DNA of 20,310 nt from a virus, in the IMG/VR virus record IMGVR_UViG_3300025080_000002, positions 1 through 20,310 of that record; one strand, written 5' to 3'. Positions within the stretch are counted from its first letter, which is position 1. Every line of letters starts with the position of its first letter. This document shows positions 15,379-20,310 of this stretch, one piece after another. A program made the position numbers and the translations under genes. The notes beneath the pieces were generated by a model that was not told the DNA's origin, did not search any database, and saw nothing but the letters and a program-made list of their open reading frames with translations.

Positions 15379-16574
15379 TCTGCGATGATCCTCCAGCCTG
15401 ATCCCGCCATGGCCGAGTAGGCGTAGGCGGCAGCGTCCACCCCATCATCATACGCACCTGCGGGGAATGACGCAACCTCATCGCGGAACCACGCCGGCAC
15501 GCCGGACGGATCGTGCCGCACCATCCGCTGCTCGTAGCGGGTGAGCAGCGGTGCAAAGCGCGTGATCTTGTCCCGGTCTGGCCGCACCCCGCGCACCGGT
15601 AGCGCAGTGGTGCGGGCCAGTTCCTGCACGACGGCGGCCTGATACTGCGTCTGCTCGATGGCGATCATCACCGGATTGTGCCGGGCGGCGGCGGCAGTGA
15701 TTCGGTCTAGTGCGTCGGCGAACCCCACTCGATGCCGCTCCGCCTCTCGGATGTAGACGATGCCGGTCTGCGGGTCGCGGGCGATGGCCACGATAGCGGT
15801 GTAGTTGGCCCCGTCCTTCGTGCTGATTGCCAGATCGACGCCGAGCGTGATCGGCAGGCCGGGCGGCATGATGCCGTCGAGGATCATCTCGGGCTTGACC
15901 AGCCCGGAGCCGAACTCAACGAACTCCGCCAGATATTCCTGCCGGTACACGAGGTCGGGCAGCTCCAGCCGTCGCGATTCGATCTCGGCCGGCGATATGT
16001 GCGGATTGGCGCTGGTCGGCGCGTGGAACGACTGCCAGTCGGGATAGGCCGGGTCGCCCCCGCGCCGGTACAGGTCGCGGAAGTATCCCGCGCCGGCAGG
16101 CGTGGACAGGAACCGCGCCGAGCCGCGCAGGTCAGTGAGTGTCGGGCTGATTGCGCGCTCCCACACCTCAGCGAGGTTGCGCGAGTGCGCCGCCTCGTCG
16201 ATGACTACCCGCGCGTACTTGCGGCCACGGCCGGCTTCCATGTCTTGCAGCGTCCAGCCGTCTATCGTGCCGCCCGTCACCAGCTCGATCCGCATTTCCA
16301 GCCGGTTGCTGCGCTTCATGAGCGGCCTCAATGTGCGCTCCAGCTCGGCCCACGGGTCCAGCAGTAGCTTGTACGTCGGCGCAAAGATGGCGACGGGCAA
16401 GCCGTCAATCGCCCCGCCGGCCGACAGCGCCAGCCACTCGACGGCTAGGGCCGTCTTGCCGAATCGCCGACCACACGCCGCCACGACGTACCGCGCCGGA
16501 CAGTCATGGATGACCTGCTGCACCGGGTGCAGGTCGGCCGGCGTGATGTGCGCTCGCTTGCGGGCCGCCGGCAC
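15375..16574 (-). CDS. terL: Terminase large subunit (packaging ATPase/nuclease)
   Basis: The 399-residue protein starts at a GTG overlapping the terS stop by one base. The N-terminal ATPase shows Walker A GRRFGKT (35-41), Walker B VVIDEA (123-128, catalytic Glu127) and a coupling motif STPAG (157-161). The C-terminal RNase-H-fold nuclease shows Asp247 in GVDLAIS, Glu307 in MIAIEQT, and the DDGVD cluster (376-380). The enzyme pumps DNA into the prohead at the portal vertex and cuts the concatemer. It is at the short end for the family but complete. Its TGA overlaps the portal start (ATGA). Confidence 0.96.
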   Translation of the reverse strand: MPAARKRAHITPADLHPVQQVIHDCPARYVVAACGRRFGKTALAVEWLALSAGGAIDGLPVAIFAPTYKLLLDPWAELERTLRPLMKRSNRLEMRIELVTGGTIDGWTLQDMEAGRGRKYARVVIDEAAHSRNLAEVWERAISPTLTDLRGSARFLSTPAGAGYFRDLYRRGGDPAYPDWQSFHAPTSANPHISPAEIESRRLELPDLVYRQEYLAEFVEFGSGLVKPEMILDGIMPPGLPITLGVDLAISTKDGANYTAIVAIARDPQTGIVYIREAERHRVGFADALDRITAAAARHNPVMIAIEQTQYQAAVVQELARTTALPVRGVRPDRDKITRFAPLLTRYEQRMVRHDPSGVPAWFRDEVASFPAGAYDDGVDAAAYAYSAMAGSGWRIIAE

Positions 16575-17116
16575 TACGCGCCCTCAGGGCGCTTGAGCTG
16601 CGCATAGCTGCGGATGATCTCGATTTCCTCGACCGGTGCCGGGGCCTCGCTGCGGTGCGCGGCCAGCAGCGCCAGCGCCGGAGATAGCGCCTCGTTGCCG
16701 ATCTTCGCCAACGCCCCCACCGTCCGCAGTTCCTCAATGTCGCCACCCACCTGCATCCGCTCGGCCTGTACCCTGGCCAGCGCGTGCAACCGGCGGCCCG
16801 TCCGCGCACCGTCCGCCGCTGCATGAGCAACGTCGGTGCTGATGCCGCGTAGCTGGTCGGCGAGGGTCATCGCCATCTCACGCTGATACGGCTCCAGCGC
16901 ACCTATCAGCGCATCCGCCACCTCCCTGGTGTCCGCCGCCTCGGCGACCGTCTGTGCCGCCATCCGGACAGCCCGGCCGCCGTTACTTACGCGGTGAGAA
17001 ATCGCGGCGTGGCTCACACCGTATTCACGGGCGAGGTCTACGACCCCCTCGCCGGCGGCTAGGCGCATCTCTACGTCGCGCCACTGTTCTGTGGTCAGTT
17101 TGCTGGGTCGGCCCAC
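16574..17116 (-). CDS. terS: Terminase small subunit
   Basis: The start is GTG at 17116, with AAGGAGG about 7 bases upstream. The 180-residue protein begins MGRPSKLTTEQWRDVEMRLAAG and has a helix-turn-helix at about residues 20-46 (EGVVDLAREYGVSHAAISHRV). Long alpha-helices follow that fit an oligomerisation core, then a C-terminal segment that would contact the large subunit. Small terminases recognise the phage packaging site and feed DNA to the large subunit. Identity rests on the N-terminal HTH, the length, and immediate coupling to the large terminase: its TAG shares one base with the GTG start of terL. Confidence 0.85.
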   Translation of the reverse strand: MGRPSKLTTEQWRDVEMRLAAGEGVVDLAREYGVSHAAISHRVSNGGRAVRMAAQTVAEAADTREVADALIGALEPYQREMAMTLADQLRGISTDVAHAAADGARTGRRLHALARVQAERMQVGGDIEELRTVGALAKIGNEALSPALALLAAHRSEAPAPVEEIEIIRSYAQLKRPEGA

Positions 17117-17117
17117 T

Positions 17118-17207
17118 TGCCAGCCCTCCTTGGGATGCGGTCATCGGCCCATCCGGTCTTTGGCGACTGCCATGACGGGGGGCGGTGTGTCGGGATGCGG
17201 GCTGGCA
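17118..17207 (-). repeat. Inverted and direct repeats in the pre-terminase gap
   Basis: The 94-bp gap between the 55-aa gene and terS carries a perfect 9-bp inverted repeat: TGCCAGCCC on the minus strand at 17207-17199 pairs with GGGCTGGCA at 17126-17118. It also holds two copies of CCGCATCCC (minus strand 17200-17192 and 17140-17132), 60 bp apart. The left arm abuts the AAGGAGG ribosome site of terS, so an RNA stem could mask it. Alternatively the repeats may be terminase or regulator binding sites. No ORF is present in the gap. Confidence 0.5.
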
Positions 17208-17210
17208 TGG

Positions 17211-17378
17211 TCAGCCGGCGAGGTAGCGGATGGCCGGCGCGTCAGGCTCCGGCTCATCGCCCGGGCCGCCATGCTCGTCCCATGCCCATGCCCGGCTGTC
17301 TGCCGTGGCCATTTCGTACTCCTTGGCCGTGGCCAGTCGTTCCAGCGCGTCGGCGATGCGCCTCAGTTGCTCTTCCAT
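17211..17378 (-). CDS. Small acidic hypothetical protein, 55 aa
   Basis: The ATG at 17378 has GAAGGAG 7 bases upstream, 17 bp after the previous stop; a longer open frame in the same phase would overlap the 103-aa gene and is rejected. The N-terminal half (MEEQLRRIADALERLATAKE) is a heptad-like helix and the C-terminal half is acidic and proline-containing. No family recognised. It is the last small gene before the gap preceding terminase. Confidence 0.62.
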   Translation of the reverse strand: MEEQLRRIADALERLATAKEYEMATADSRAWAWDEHGGPGDEPEPDAPAIRYLAG

Positions 17379-17394
17379 TTCGCTACTCCTTCGG

Positions 17395-17422
17395 ATTATC
17401 CGATCATTTGGGGTTTTGTCAA
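17395..17422 (-). promoter_or_regulatory. Near-consensus sigma70-type promoter ahead of the packaging genes
   Basis: On the minus strand, TTGACA (17422-17417, 6/6 to consensus) is followed after 16 bases by GATAAT (17400-17395, 5/6 to TATAAT). It lies in an unusually AT-rich patch of an otherwise GC-rich sequence, inside the 3' end of the 103-aa gene. Transcription would begin near 17388, about 10 bases before the 55-aa gene start and about 270 bases before terS. It is the only candidate of this quality I noticed in the window. That it is active is inference. Confidence 0.6.
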
Positions 17423-17707
17423 GCCCATCTGATGCAACTCCGCCTTCAACCACGAGCGGCTGTAGGTCGCCGCATGCGGGTCGATGGTGGCGAATAGCTC
17501 CATGCCTCGCGTTTTCTCGATCGCCTTCTGCTCTTCGGTGCCGGCCTTCGGCGCATAGATCATGCCCGAGCGGCTCATGTAGAGCGCGGTGCGCTTCTGG
17601 CTCGTGGCCCATGCGAGGACGGCGAGTTTATGGACGCGGCTGGTGGCTGTGTCGAGGCCCGTGGCGATGGATGCGATGTGCTCGACTAGGATGGTCTTGC
17701 TGCTCAT
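17396..17707 (-). CDS. Hypothetical protein, 103 aa
   Basis: The ATG at 17707 overlaps the resolvase stop (ATGA). The protein starts MSSKTILVEHIASIATGLD and continues with a helical, mildly basic middle and a C-terminal helix-like stretch before GLTKPQMIG. I do not recognise the family. The last codons, from the TTG for Leu to the TAA stop, double as a near-consensus promoter for downstream genes (17395-17422). Confidence 0.65.
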   Translation of the reverse strand: MSSKTILVEHIASIATGLDTATSRVHKLAVLAWATSQKRTALYMSRSGMIYAPKAGTEEQKAIEKTRGMELFATIDPHAATYSRSWLKAELHQMGLTKPQMIG

Positions 17708-18048
17708 GCGTTGCTGCTCCTGATGGTGATGGTGATGCTGTATTCCTTGCCCTTTTGCTGCCCGTAGCCCCAGCGGATGCGCTCGTCGCCGTCGTCGATG
17801 CCGATGGCGTCGGCCACCCCATCGCGCACGGCCTTGCACGCCGAGGCCAGATTGTCGCTGTCCAGCTTGCGCGGGCCGACCCGCACGATCTTGACCTCAT
17901 AGGGCGGCTCTAGTGCGTCACGCCGCAAGCCGGACTGCACTGCCAGCCGACACACGAGCCGCTCTTGAGCGGCCCGCCGCGCCTTCGGTGCCCAGTGCTC
18001 GCGCAGGTTGGCGACGCTGTAGAGTCGCAGCGGAAGGCGGATCACCAT
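17704..18048 (-). CDS. RusA-like Holliday junction resolvase
   Basis: The start at 18048 overlaps the previous stop by 7 bp, with AAGGAAGG upstream; a longer frame to 18108 would overlap the YbcO gene heavily and is rejected. The 114-residue protein has RusA-type acidic residues: D63 and D65 in KLDSDNLASACKAVRDGVAD, Lys72 and D80, then GIDDGDERIRWGYGQQKGK (D85, D86, D88). RusA family enzymes are homodimers that cleave four-way DNA junctions in a metal-dependent way. The length matches the family (about 120 residues). Placement after ninB and the YbcO-like gene matches the ninB-to-Rap/RusA arrangement of lambdoid phages. Confidence 0.82.
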   Translation of the reverse strand: MVIRLPLRLYSVANLREHWAPKARRAAQERLVCRLAVQSGLRRDALEPPYEVKIVRVGPRKLDSDNLASACKAVRDGVADAIGIDDGDERIRWGYGQQKGKEYSITITIRSSNA

Positions 18049-18335
18049 GTGACCCAGCCTTCCTTGACCAGCGCGGCTTGCGTGCGCACCACGCCTTCGA
18101 GAAAGCACTTGTCCACGAAGTCGCGGTCGAAACCGCTGCTGCCGTGAACGTCATAAGCCTTGTGGCAGTGGTCGCACGCCCACGCTCCGATTAGGTCAGG
18201 CGACTTGATCCCCATGCCGCTGACGCCGCTCAGCCGGACGTGGGCGAGCACGGTCGGCGAGTGCTGGCAGCCGGGCAGCCGCACCTGACACTCCCGGTGC
18301 GCCGCCTGTTTCCGCAGGTCATTCATGCGCTTCAT
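18042..18335 (-). CDS. YbcO/DUF1364-like nuclease
   Basis: I chose the first ATG (18335) because GGAGG lies about 6 bases upstream; an internal ATG three codons later is weaker. The 97-residue protein closely follows E. coli YbcO (DLP12 prophage): NDLRKQAAHRECQVRLPGC, then VLAHVRLSGVSGMGIKSPD, LIGAWACDHCHKAYD, then a final MxRTQAxLVKEGW-like helix (here VVRTQAALVKEGW). Conserved metal-ligand candidates are C16, C23, H32, C54, C57, H58 and H64. YbcO is described as a small metal-dependent nuclease-type fold, placed with Holliday-junction or recombination genes in lambdoid phages. It sits here between ninB and a RusA-like gene. Confidence 0.88.
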   Translation of the reverse strand: MKRMNDLRKQAAHRECQVRLPGCQHSPTVLAHVRLSGVSGMGIKSPDLIGAWACDHCHKAYDVHGSSGFDRDFVDKCFLEGVVRTQAALVKEGWVTW

Positions 18336-18768
18336 TGCGCCCTCCGTTGTCGTGAAGCGGAATCCCTTGATCCACCGCCCATGCCTGCGAGCAGGTAATC
18401 AGGTCGGCCATGTCCATGACGCCAAGGCCGCGCGTCTGCACTCCGAGGTTGACCACGCTCTGCCCGTCGAGGCTTGGCACGATCCGGCACTGCGGCCTGC
18501 CCTCGGTGCGTGCCCATGCGTCAACGAGTAGCCGCTTCCAGCCTTCGGCGTCCATCGGATGCCCGGCCCATGTTGGCCGCGCCTCGGCAACGTCGGAACA
18601 CAAGGCGTGAAACATGTCGTTCTGCTCCCGGCTGCGGCGGGCGCGGTATTCCTCGACCGTCACGCGGACGCGCTTTCCAAGCTCAAGGTAGGACTGCGCG
18701 GCCCGCCACGCGGCTGCCATGCGGACCTTGGCTTGATCGGTGTCTAGGATGAACACGGAGCGGATCAT
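18319..18768 (-). CDS. ninB: NinB-like recombination protein
   Basis: The 149-residue length is close to that of lambda NinB (Orf). Family features are seen: an N-terminal strand and helix, then SREQNDMFHALCSDVAE (about residues 46-62), where the family has an S.xQN...W motif, then DAEGWKRLLVDAW, then a PSLDGQSVVNLGVQTRGLG strand-turn region, then MDMADLITCSQAWAVDQGI. In lambda this protein is a single-strand-binding recombination mediator in the Red pathway, able to replace RecFOR. The gene is coupled by ATGA to the winged-helix gene. It overlaps the YbcO-like gene by 17 bp, forming a recombination cluster with the resolvase downstream. No Red beta or exonuclease is present in the window. 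Confidence 0.88.
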   Translation of the reverse strand: MIRSVFILDTDQAKVRMAAAWRAAQSYLELGKRVRVTVEEYRARRSREQNDMFHALCSDVAEARPTWAGHPMDAEGWKRLLVDAWARTEGRPQCRIVPSLDGQSVVNLGVQTRGLGVMDMADLITCSQAWAVDQGIPLHDNGGRNEAHE

Positions 18769-19055
18769 GTCGCCACCAGGACCCGCTGCGCCCGGCCACT
18801 GCGCCCGAGCCGGCGCTCGCCCGTGTCCACGATCTTGCCCCGCCGCAGCAGCGCACTGAACCGCGCCGTCAGCGTGGGGTATCTCATGCCGGGCAGCGCA
18901 TCCAGCAACGCGTCCTGTGTCGTCCCGTGCGCCCCAGCGGCGCGGATGGCGCGCAGCACGCGATCCTCGGCGCTGTCGGTGTCCACGGCGTAGGCAGCAG
19001 CCACGCTGGTGTCGTGCGCGTAGTGGCGGTGGAGCATGTAGGCGGGTGTGGTCAT
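18765..19055 (-). CDS. Winged-helix-like phage protein
   Basis: This is a 96-residue protein coupled by ATGA overlaps at both ends. Residues 27-95 read as a winged helix: a helix SAEDRVLRAIRAAG, then GTTQDALLDALPGMRYPTLTARFSALLRRG (helix-turn-helix), then a wing with KIVDTGERRLGRSGRAQRV. This pattern, ending in a basic Arg/Ser/Gly wing, is shared with many small phage DNA-binding proteins that sit beside NinB or nuclease genes. It probably binds DNA. Whether it regulates transcription or assists recombination cannot be told. Confidence 0.75.
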   Translation of the reverse strand: MTTPAYMLHRHYAHDTSVAAAYAVDTDSAEDRVLRAIRAAGAHGTTQDALLDALPGMRYPTLTARFSALLRRGKIVDTGERRLGRSGRAQRVLVAT

Positions 19056-19483
19056 GGCGTCACATCCACAACTGCATCGGGGTCGCTGGTGTAGCGCACC
19101 ACACGCCCGTCATAGTCAACGGTCGGGAACGCCGGGTTCGGGTCGCGGTGCATGGAGAGCGCCCGCTCCATCGCCTTCTTGATCTCCCACGCGCGATGGG
19201 CTCTAGCATCTACGTGCCGATGGCCGATGCCGTTTGAGCCGCTCGGGTGATAGCCGAGGATGTGTTTGCACTCGCGCATCTTCGCGTCGATCAAATCGAC
19301 CTCCTCGCGCCCGGCCGTCCTTCGCGGGCTGCCGGAGTCAAGGCCGCCGACCGGGATCGTGCCATCACTCACGAGGCAGGCCACCTCCTCAAGCTGCCCG
19401 ATGCAGAGCCGTGCGTATGTGTCGAGCGCAAACTTGATGGTGTGCGCTTGTTCGAGCGTGGCCTGAATTGTGACCGTGGTCAT
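19052..19483 (-). CDS. Hypothetical phage protein, 143 aa
   Basis: The start overlaps the previous stop as ATGA, and its own stop overlaps the next start in the same way. The N-terminal 35 residues (TTVTIQATLEQAHTIKFALD, then TYARLCIGQLEEVACL) look like an amphipathic helix, as in a family of short phage early proteins. The middle contains a conserved-looking KMRECKHILGYHPSGSNGIGH stretch. A helical ARAHRAWEIKKAMERAL segment follows, and the C-terminus is acidic. I recognise no enzymatic motif. Its position two genes upstream of ninB suggests an accessory role in early or middle expression. Confidence 0.72.
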   Translation of the reverse strand: MTTVTIQATLEQAHTIKFALDTYARLCIGQLEEVACLVSDGTIPVGGLDSGSPRRTAGREEVDLIDAKMRECKHILGYHPSGSNGIGHRHVDARAHRAWEIKKAMERALSMHRDPNPAFPTVDYDGRVVRYTSDPDAVVDVTP

Positions 19484-19719
19484 TCGGCTTCCCCCGCCAT
19501 CCGCTCAAGCTCCCACCAGGGCCGCGCGCCAGCCTCGGCGTGCTCTTTCCACTGCCGCGCGAACGGCTGCATGTCTTCCGGCAGCGACTCGGTGAGGCAG
19601 TCGGCGCAGACTCCCGAGCCGCGCGACGACTCCCCGCACTTCGGGCATGCGCCCATCGTCGTGACGGCGGGGCGCATGACTTGATAGCGCAGGCTGAATA
19701 GCGTGTCGTGGATGTTCAT
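19480..19719 (-). CDS. Small zinc-ribbon protein
   Basis: This 79-residue protein starts at an ATG that overlaps the stop of the DUF1566 gene (ATGA), preceded by GAGGAAGG. Its centre contains two CxxC pairs, CPKC and CADC, spaced by nine residues (C-x2-C-x9-C-x2-C), a classic treble or ribbon zinc site. The N-terminus (MNIHDTLFSLRYQVMRP) and the acidic, Trp-containing C-terminus are not recognised. Such small zinc proteins in phage early regions may bind nucleic acid or host protein, but nothing here decides that. Its end overlaps the next gene by 4 bp. Confidence 0.75.
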   Translation of the reverse strand: MNIHDTLFSLRYQVMRPAVTTMGACPKCGESSRGSGVCADCLTESLPEDMQPFARQWKEHAEAGARPWWELERMAGEAE

Positions 19720-20129
19720 GCCTTCCTCGCTTTGTCGATGGCCGGCACCGAACGCACCGCGCGGACGAGGCCGAAGCTGCTGTCGCGGTAGTCGTAGCTG
19801 CAGTAGCCGTAGCCGAAGCTGACGAGCCAGGCGAGGGCCGGGGACCACGCGCAGATGGTGCTGGTCCAGTACCAGTCTGGCTTCGTATCCGGGAAGAAAG
19901 TGGTGTCGATGGCCGGGTTGTGCCGAGAGCGATCGACGAGCGCGAGCAGCTCGTGGTCGCTAGGGAGGCGCCAATCGTCGTGGCCAGCGAGCCGTAGCTC
20001 GCGGCAGAGGTCTCCCGCCTGGTGTTGGGTGACACCGACCTCGGTGATGGTCGCCTGCGAGAACATGAGGCCGAGCGCGGGCAGTGTGACGGTGCCATCG
20101 CCGTTGTCGATGAAGCGGGGGTTATCCAT
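19716..20129 (-). CDS. DUF1566 (Lcl C-terminal-like) domain protein
   Basis: The start at 20129 is chosen because AAGGAG lies 6 bases upstream and because it overlaps the previous stop by 8 bp; a longer open frame to 20285 has no such support. The 137-residue protein opens with NGDGTVT and GLMFSQA, then has DDWRLPSDHELLALVD (about residues 56-71), an FFPDT motif, a DWYWTST motif, an AW..SFG stretch and a final VRAVR. This order is the signature of DUF1566 domains, which have a C-type-lectin/FGE-like fold. These occur both as surface or binding proteins and as accessory phage proteins of unknown role. Between AW and VRAVR lies a run rich in Tyr, Ser, Asp and Gly whose codons nearly all end in C, resembling a variable region (see findings). 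No reverse transcriptase is in the window. The molecular target is unknown. Confidence 0.82.
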   Translation of the reverse strand: MDNPRFIDNGDGTVTLPALGLMFSQATITEVGVTQHQAGDLCRELRLAGHDDWRLPSDHELLALVDRSRHNPAIDTTFFPDTKPDWYWTSTICAWSPALAWLVSFGYGYCSYDYRDSSFGLVRAVRSVPAIDKARKA

Positions 20130-20310
20130 TGTTGTTCTCCTTGTTGGCGGCGAACTGCGCGAACCGTCGCGCGATGAGCTTGGCCCACCAGTGCGGGTCG
20201 CCAATGACGGTTCCGGCAGGCATTTCGCGGGCGAGCCATTCGGTGAAGTCGGCAGGCACCGCCACCGGCTGCGTGGACCGGGCAAGATAGCCCGTCACGC
20301 AGTCGCCCAC
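20122..20310 (-). CDS. Hypothetical phage protein, probably 5'-truncated by window edge
   Basis: The frame is open from the window edge to a TAA at 20122-20124, giving at least 62 residues. The first codon at the edge is GTG, but no ribosome binding site can be seen, so the true start may lie outside. The C-terminal part contains a run like MPAGTVIGDPHWWA followed by a basic amphipathic helix. I recall this pattern from small early-region phage proteins of unknown role, but cannot assign a function. Its last bases overlap the start of the next gene by 8 bp, consistent with one operon. Confidence 0.6.
   Translation of the reverse strand: MGDCVTGYLARSTQPVAVPADFTEWLAREMPAGTVIGDPHWWAKLIARRFAQFAANKENNNG

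Noticed and set aside
17708-17839. N-terminal extension of the 103-aa protein with a His5 run
   Set aside because: It is the resolvase gene read in another frame; the ATGA start at 17707 is better supported.
19720-19848. N-terminal extension of the zinc-ribbon protein
   Set aside because: It is an out-of-frame reading of the DUF1566 gene, Arg/Leu/Gln-rich; the start at 19719 has a strong ribosome site.
1-20310. tRNA genes, CRISPR arrays, insertion sequences, attachment sites
   Set aside because: I looked for cloverleaf-like segments, regularly spaced repeats, transposase motifs and integrase genes and found none; the window is almost fully covered by phage structural and recombination genes.

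Overview
The window is one contiguous piece of a tailed double-stranded DNA phage or prophage with a siphovirus plan. Base composition is high-GC, roughly 65% by eye, with strongly G/C-ending codons. Every supportable gene lies on the minus strand, so the biological reading direction runs from 20310 down to 1. The gene families (NinB, YbcO-like nuclease, RusA-like resolvase, HK97-type head, lambda-like tail) suggest a lambdoid-type phage of a GC-rich proteobacterium. The host cannot be fixed more closely. No integrase, repressor, replication or lysis gene is visible, so lifestyle is undetermined.

Layout in transcription order. (1) 20310-17211, early/recombination side: small coupled genes comprising an edge-truncated hypothetical, a DUF1566-like protein, a zinc-ribbon protein, two phage hypotheticals (one winged-helix), NinB, a YbcO/DUF1364-like nuclease, a RusA-like resolvase and two small unknowns. 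A near-consensus sigma70-type promoter sits at the end of this block (17395-17422). (2) 17210-13315, packaging: an intergenic gap with repeats, small terminase, large terminase, and a portal fused to a MuF-type minor head protein. (3) 13305-9822, head and neck: HK97-type prohead protease, major capsid protein, a 56-aa protein, gp6-like connector, probable head-closure protein, HK97 gp10-like protein. (4) 9825-1811, tail: tail terminator, tail tube, a small coiled-coil ORF, tail assembly chaperone G and its -1 frameshift product GT, tape measure, two distal-tail proteins, an NlpC/P60-like (DUF6950-type) protein and a J-like central tip protein. (5) 1814-1, fibre region: an 82-aa protein, a 335-aa fibre-like protein, a 141-aa Gly-rich protein, and the start of another gene cut by the window edge.

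The genes form a very compact unit. Most neighbours overlap by ATGA, TAATG or TGATG, which implies translational coupling. The only clear non-coding gaps are 17117-17210 (94 bp, before terS) and 12510-12606 (97 bp, before the capsid gene). The predicted particle has an HK97-fold capsid, a portal carrying its own MuF domain, and a flexible non-contractile tail of about 100 nm (inferred from a 640-aa tape measure).

I do not see a clearly new multi-gene system. The points most worth a second look are the non-canonical GT frameshift site with an adjacent hairpin, the promoter hidden in the 3' end of a gene upstream of terminase, the repeat-bearing gap before terS, an extra beta-type domain inserted in the J-like protein, the portal-MuF fusion with a His-rich linker, and the DUF1566-like protein whose C-terminal segment resembles a diversity-generating retroelement target.
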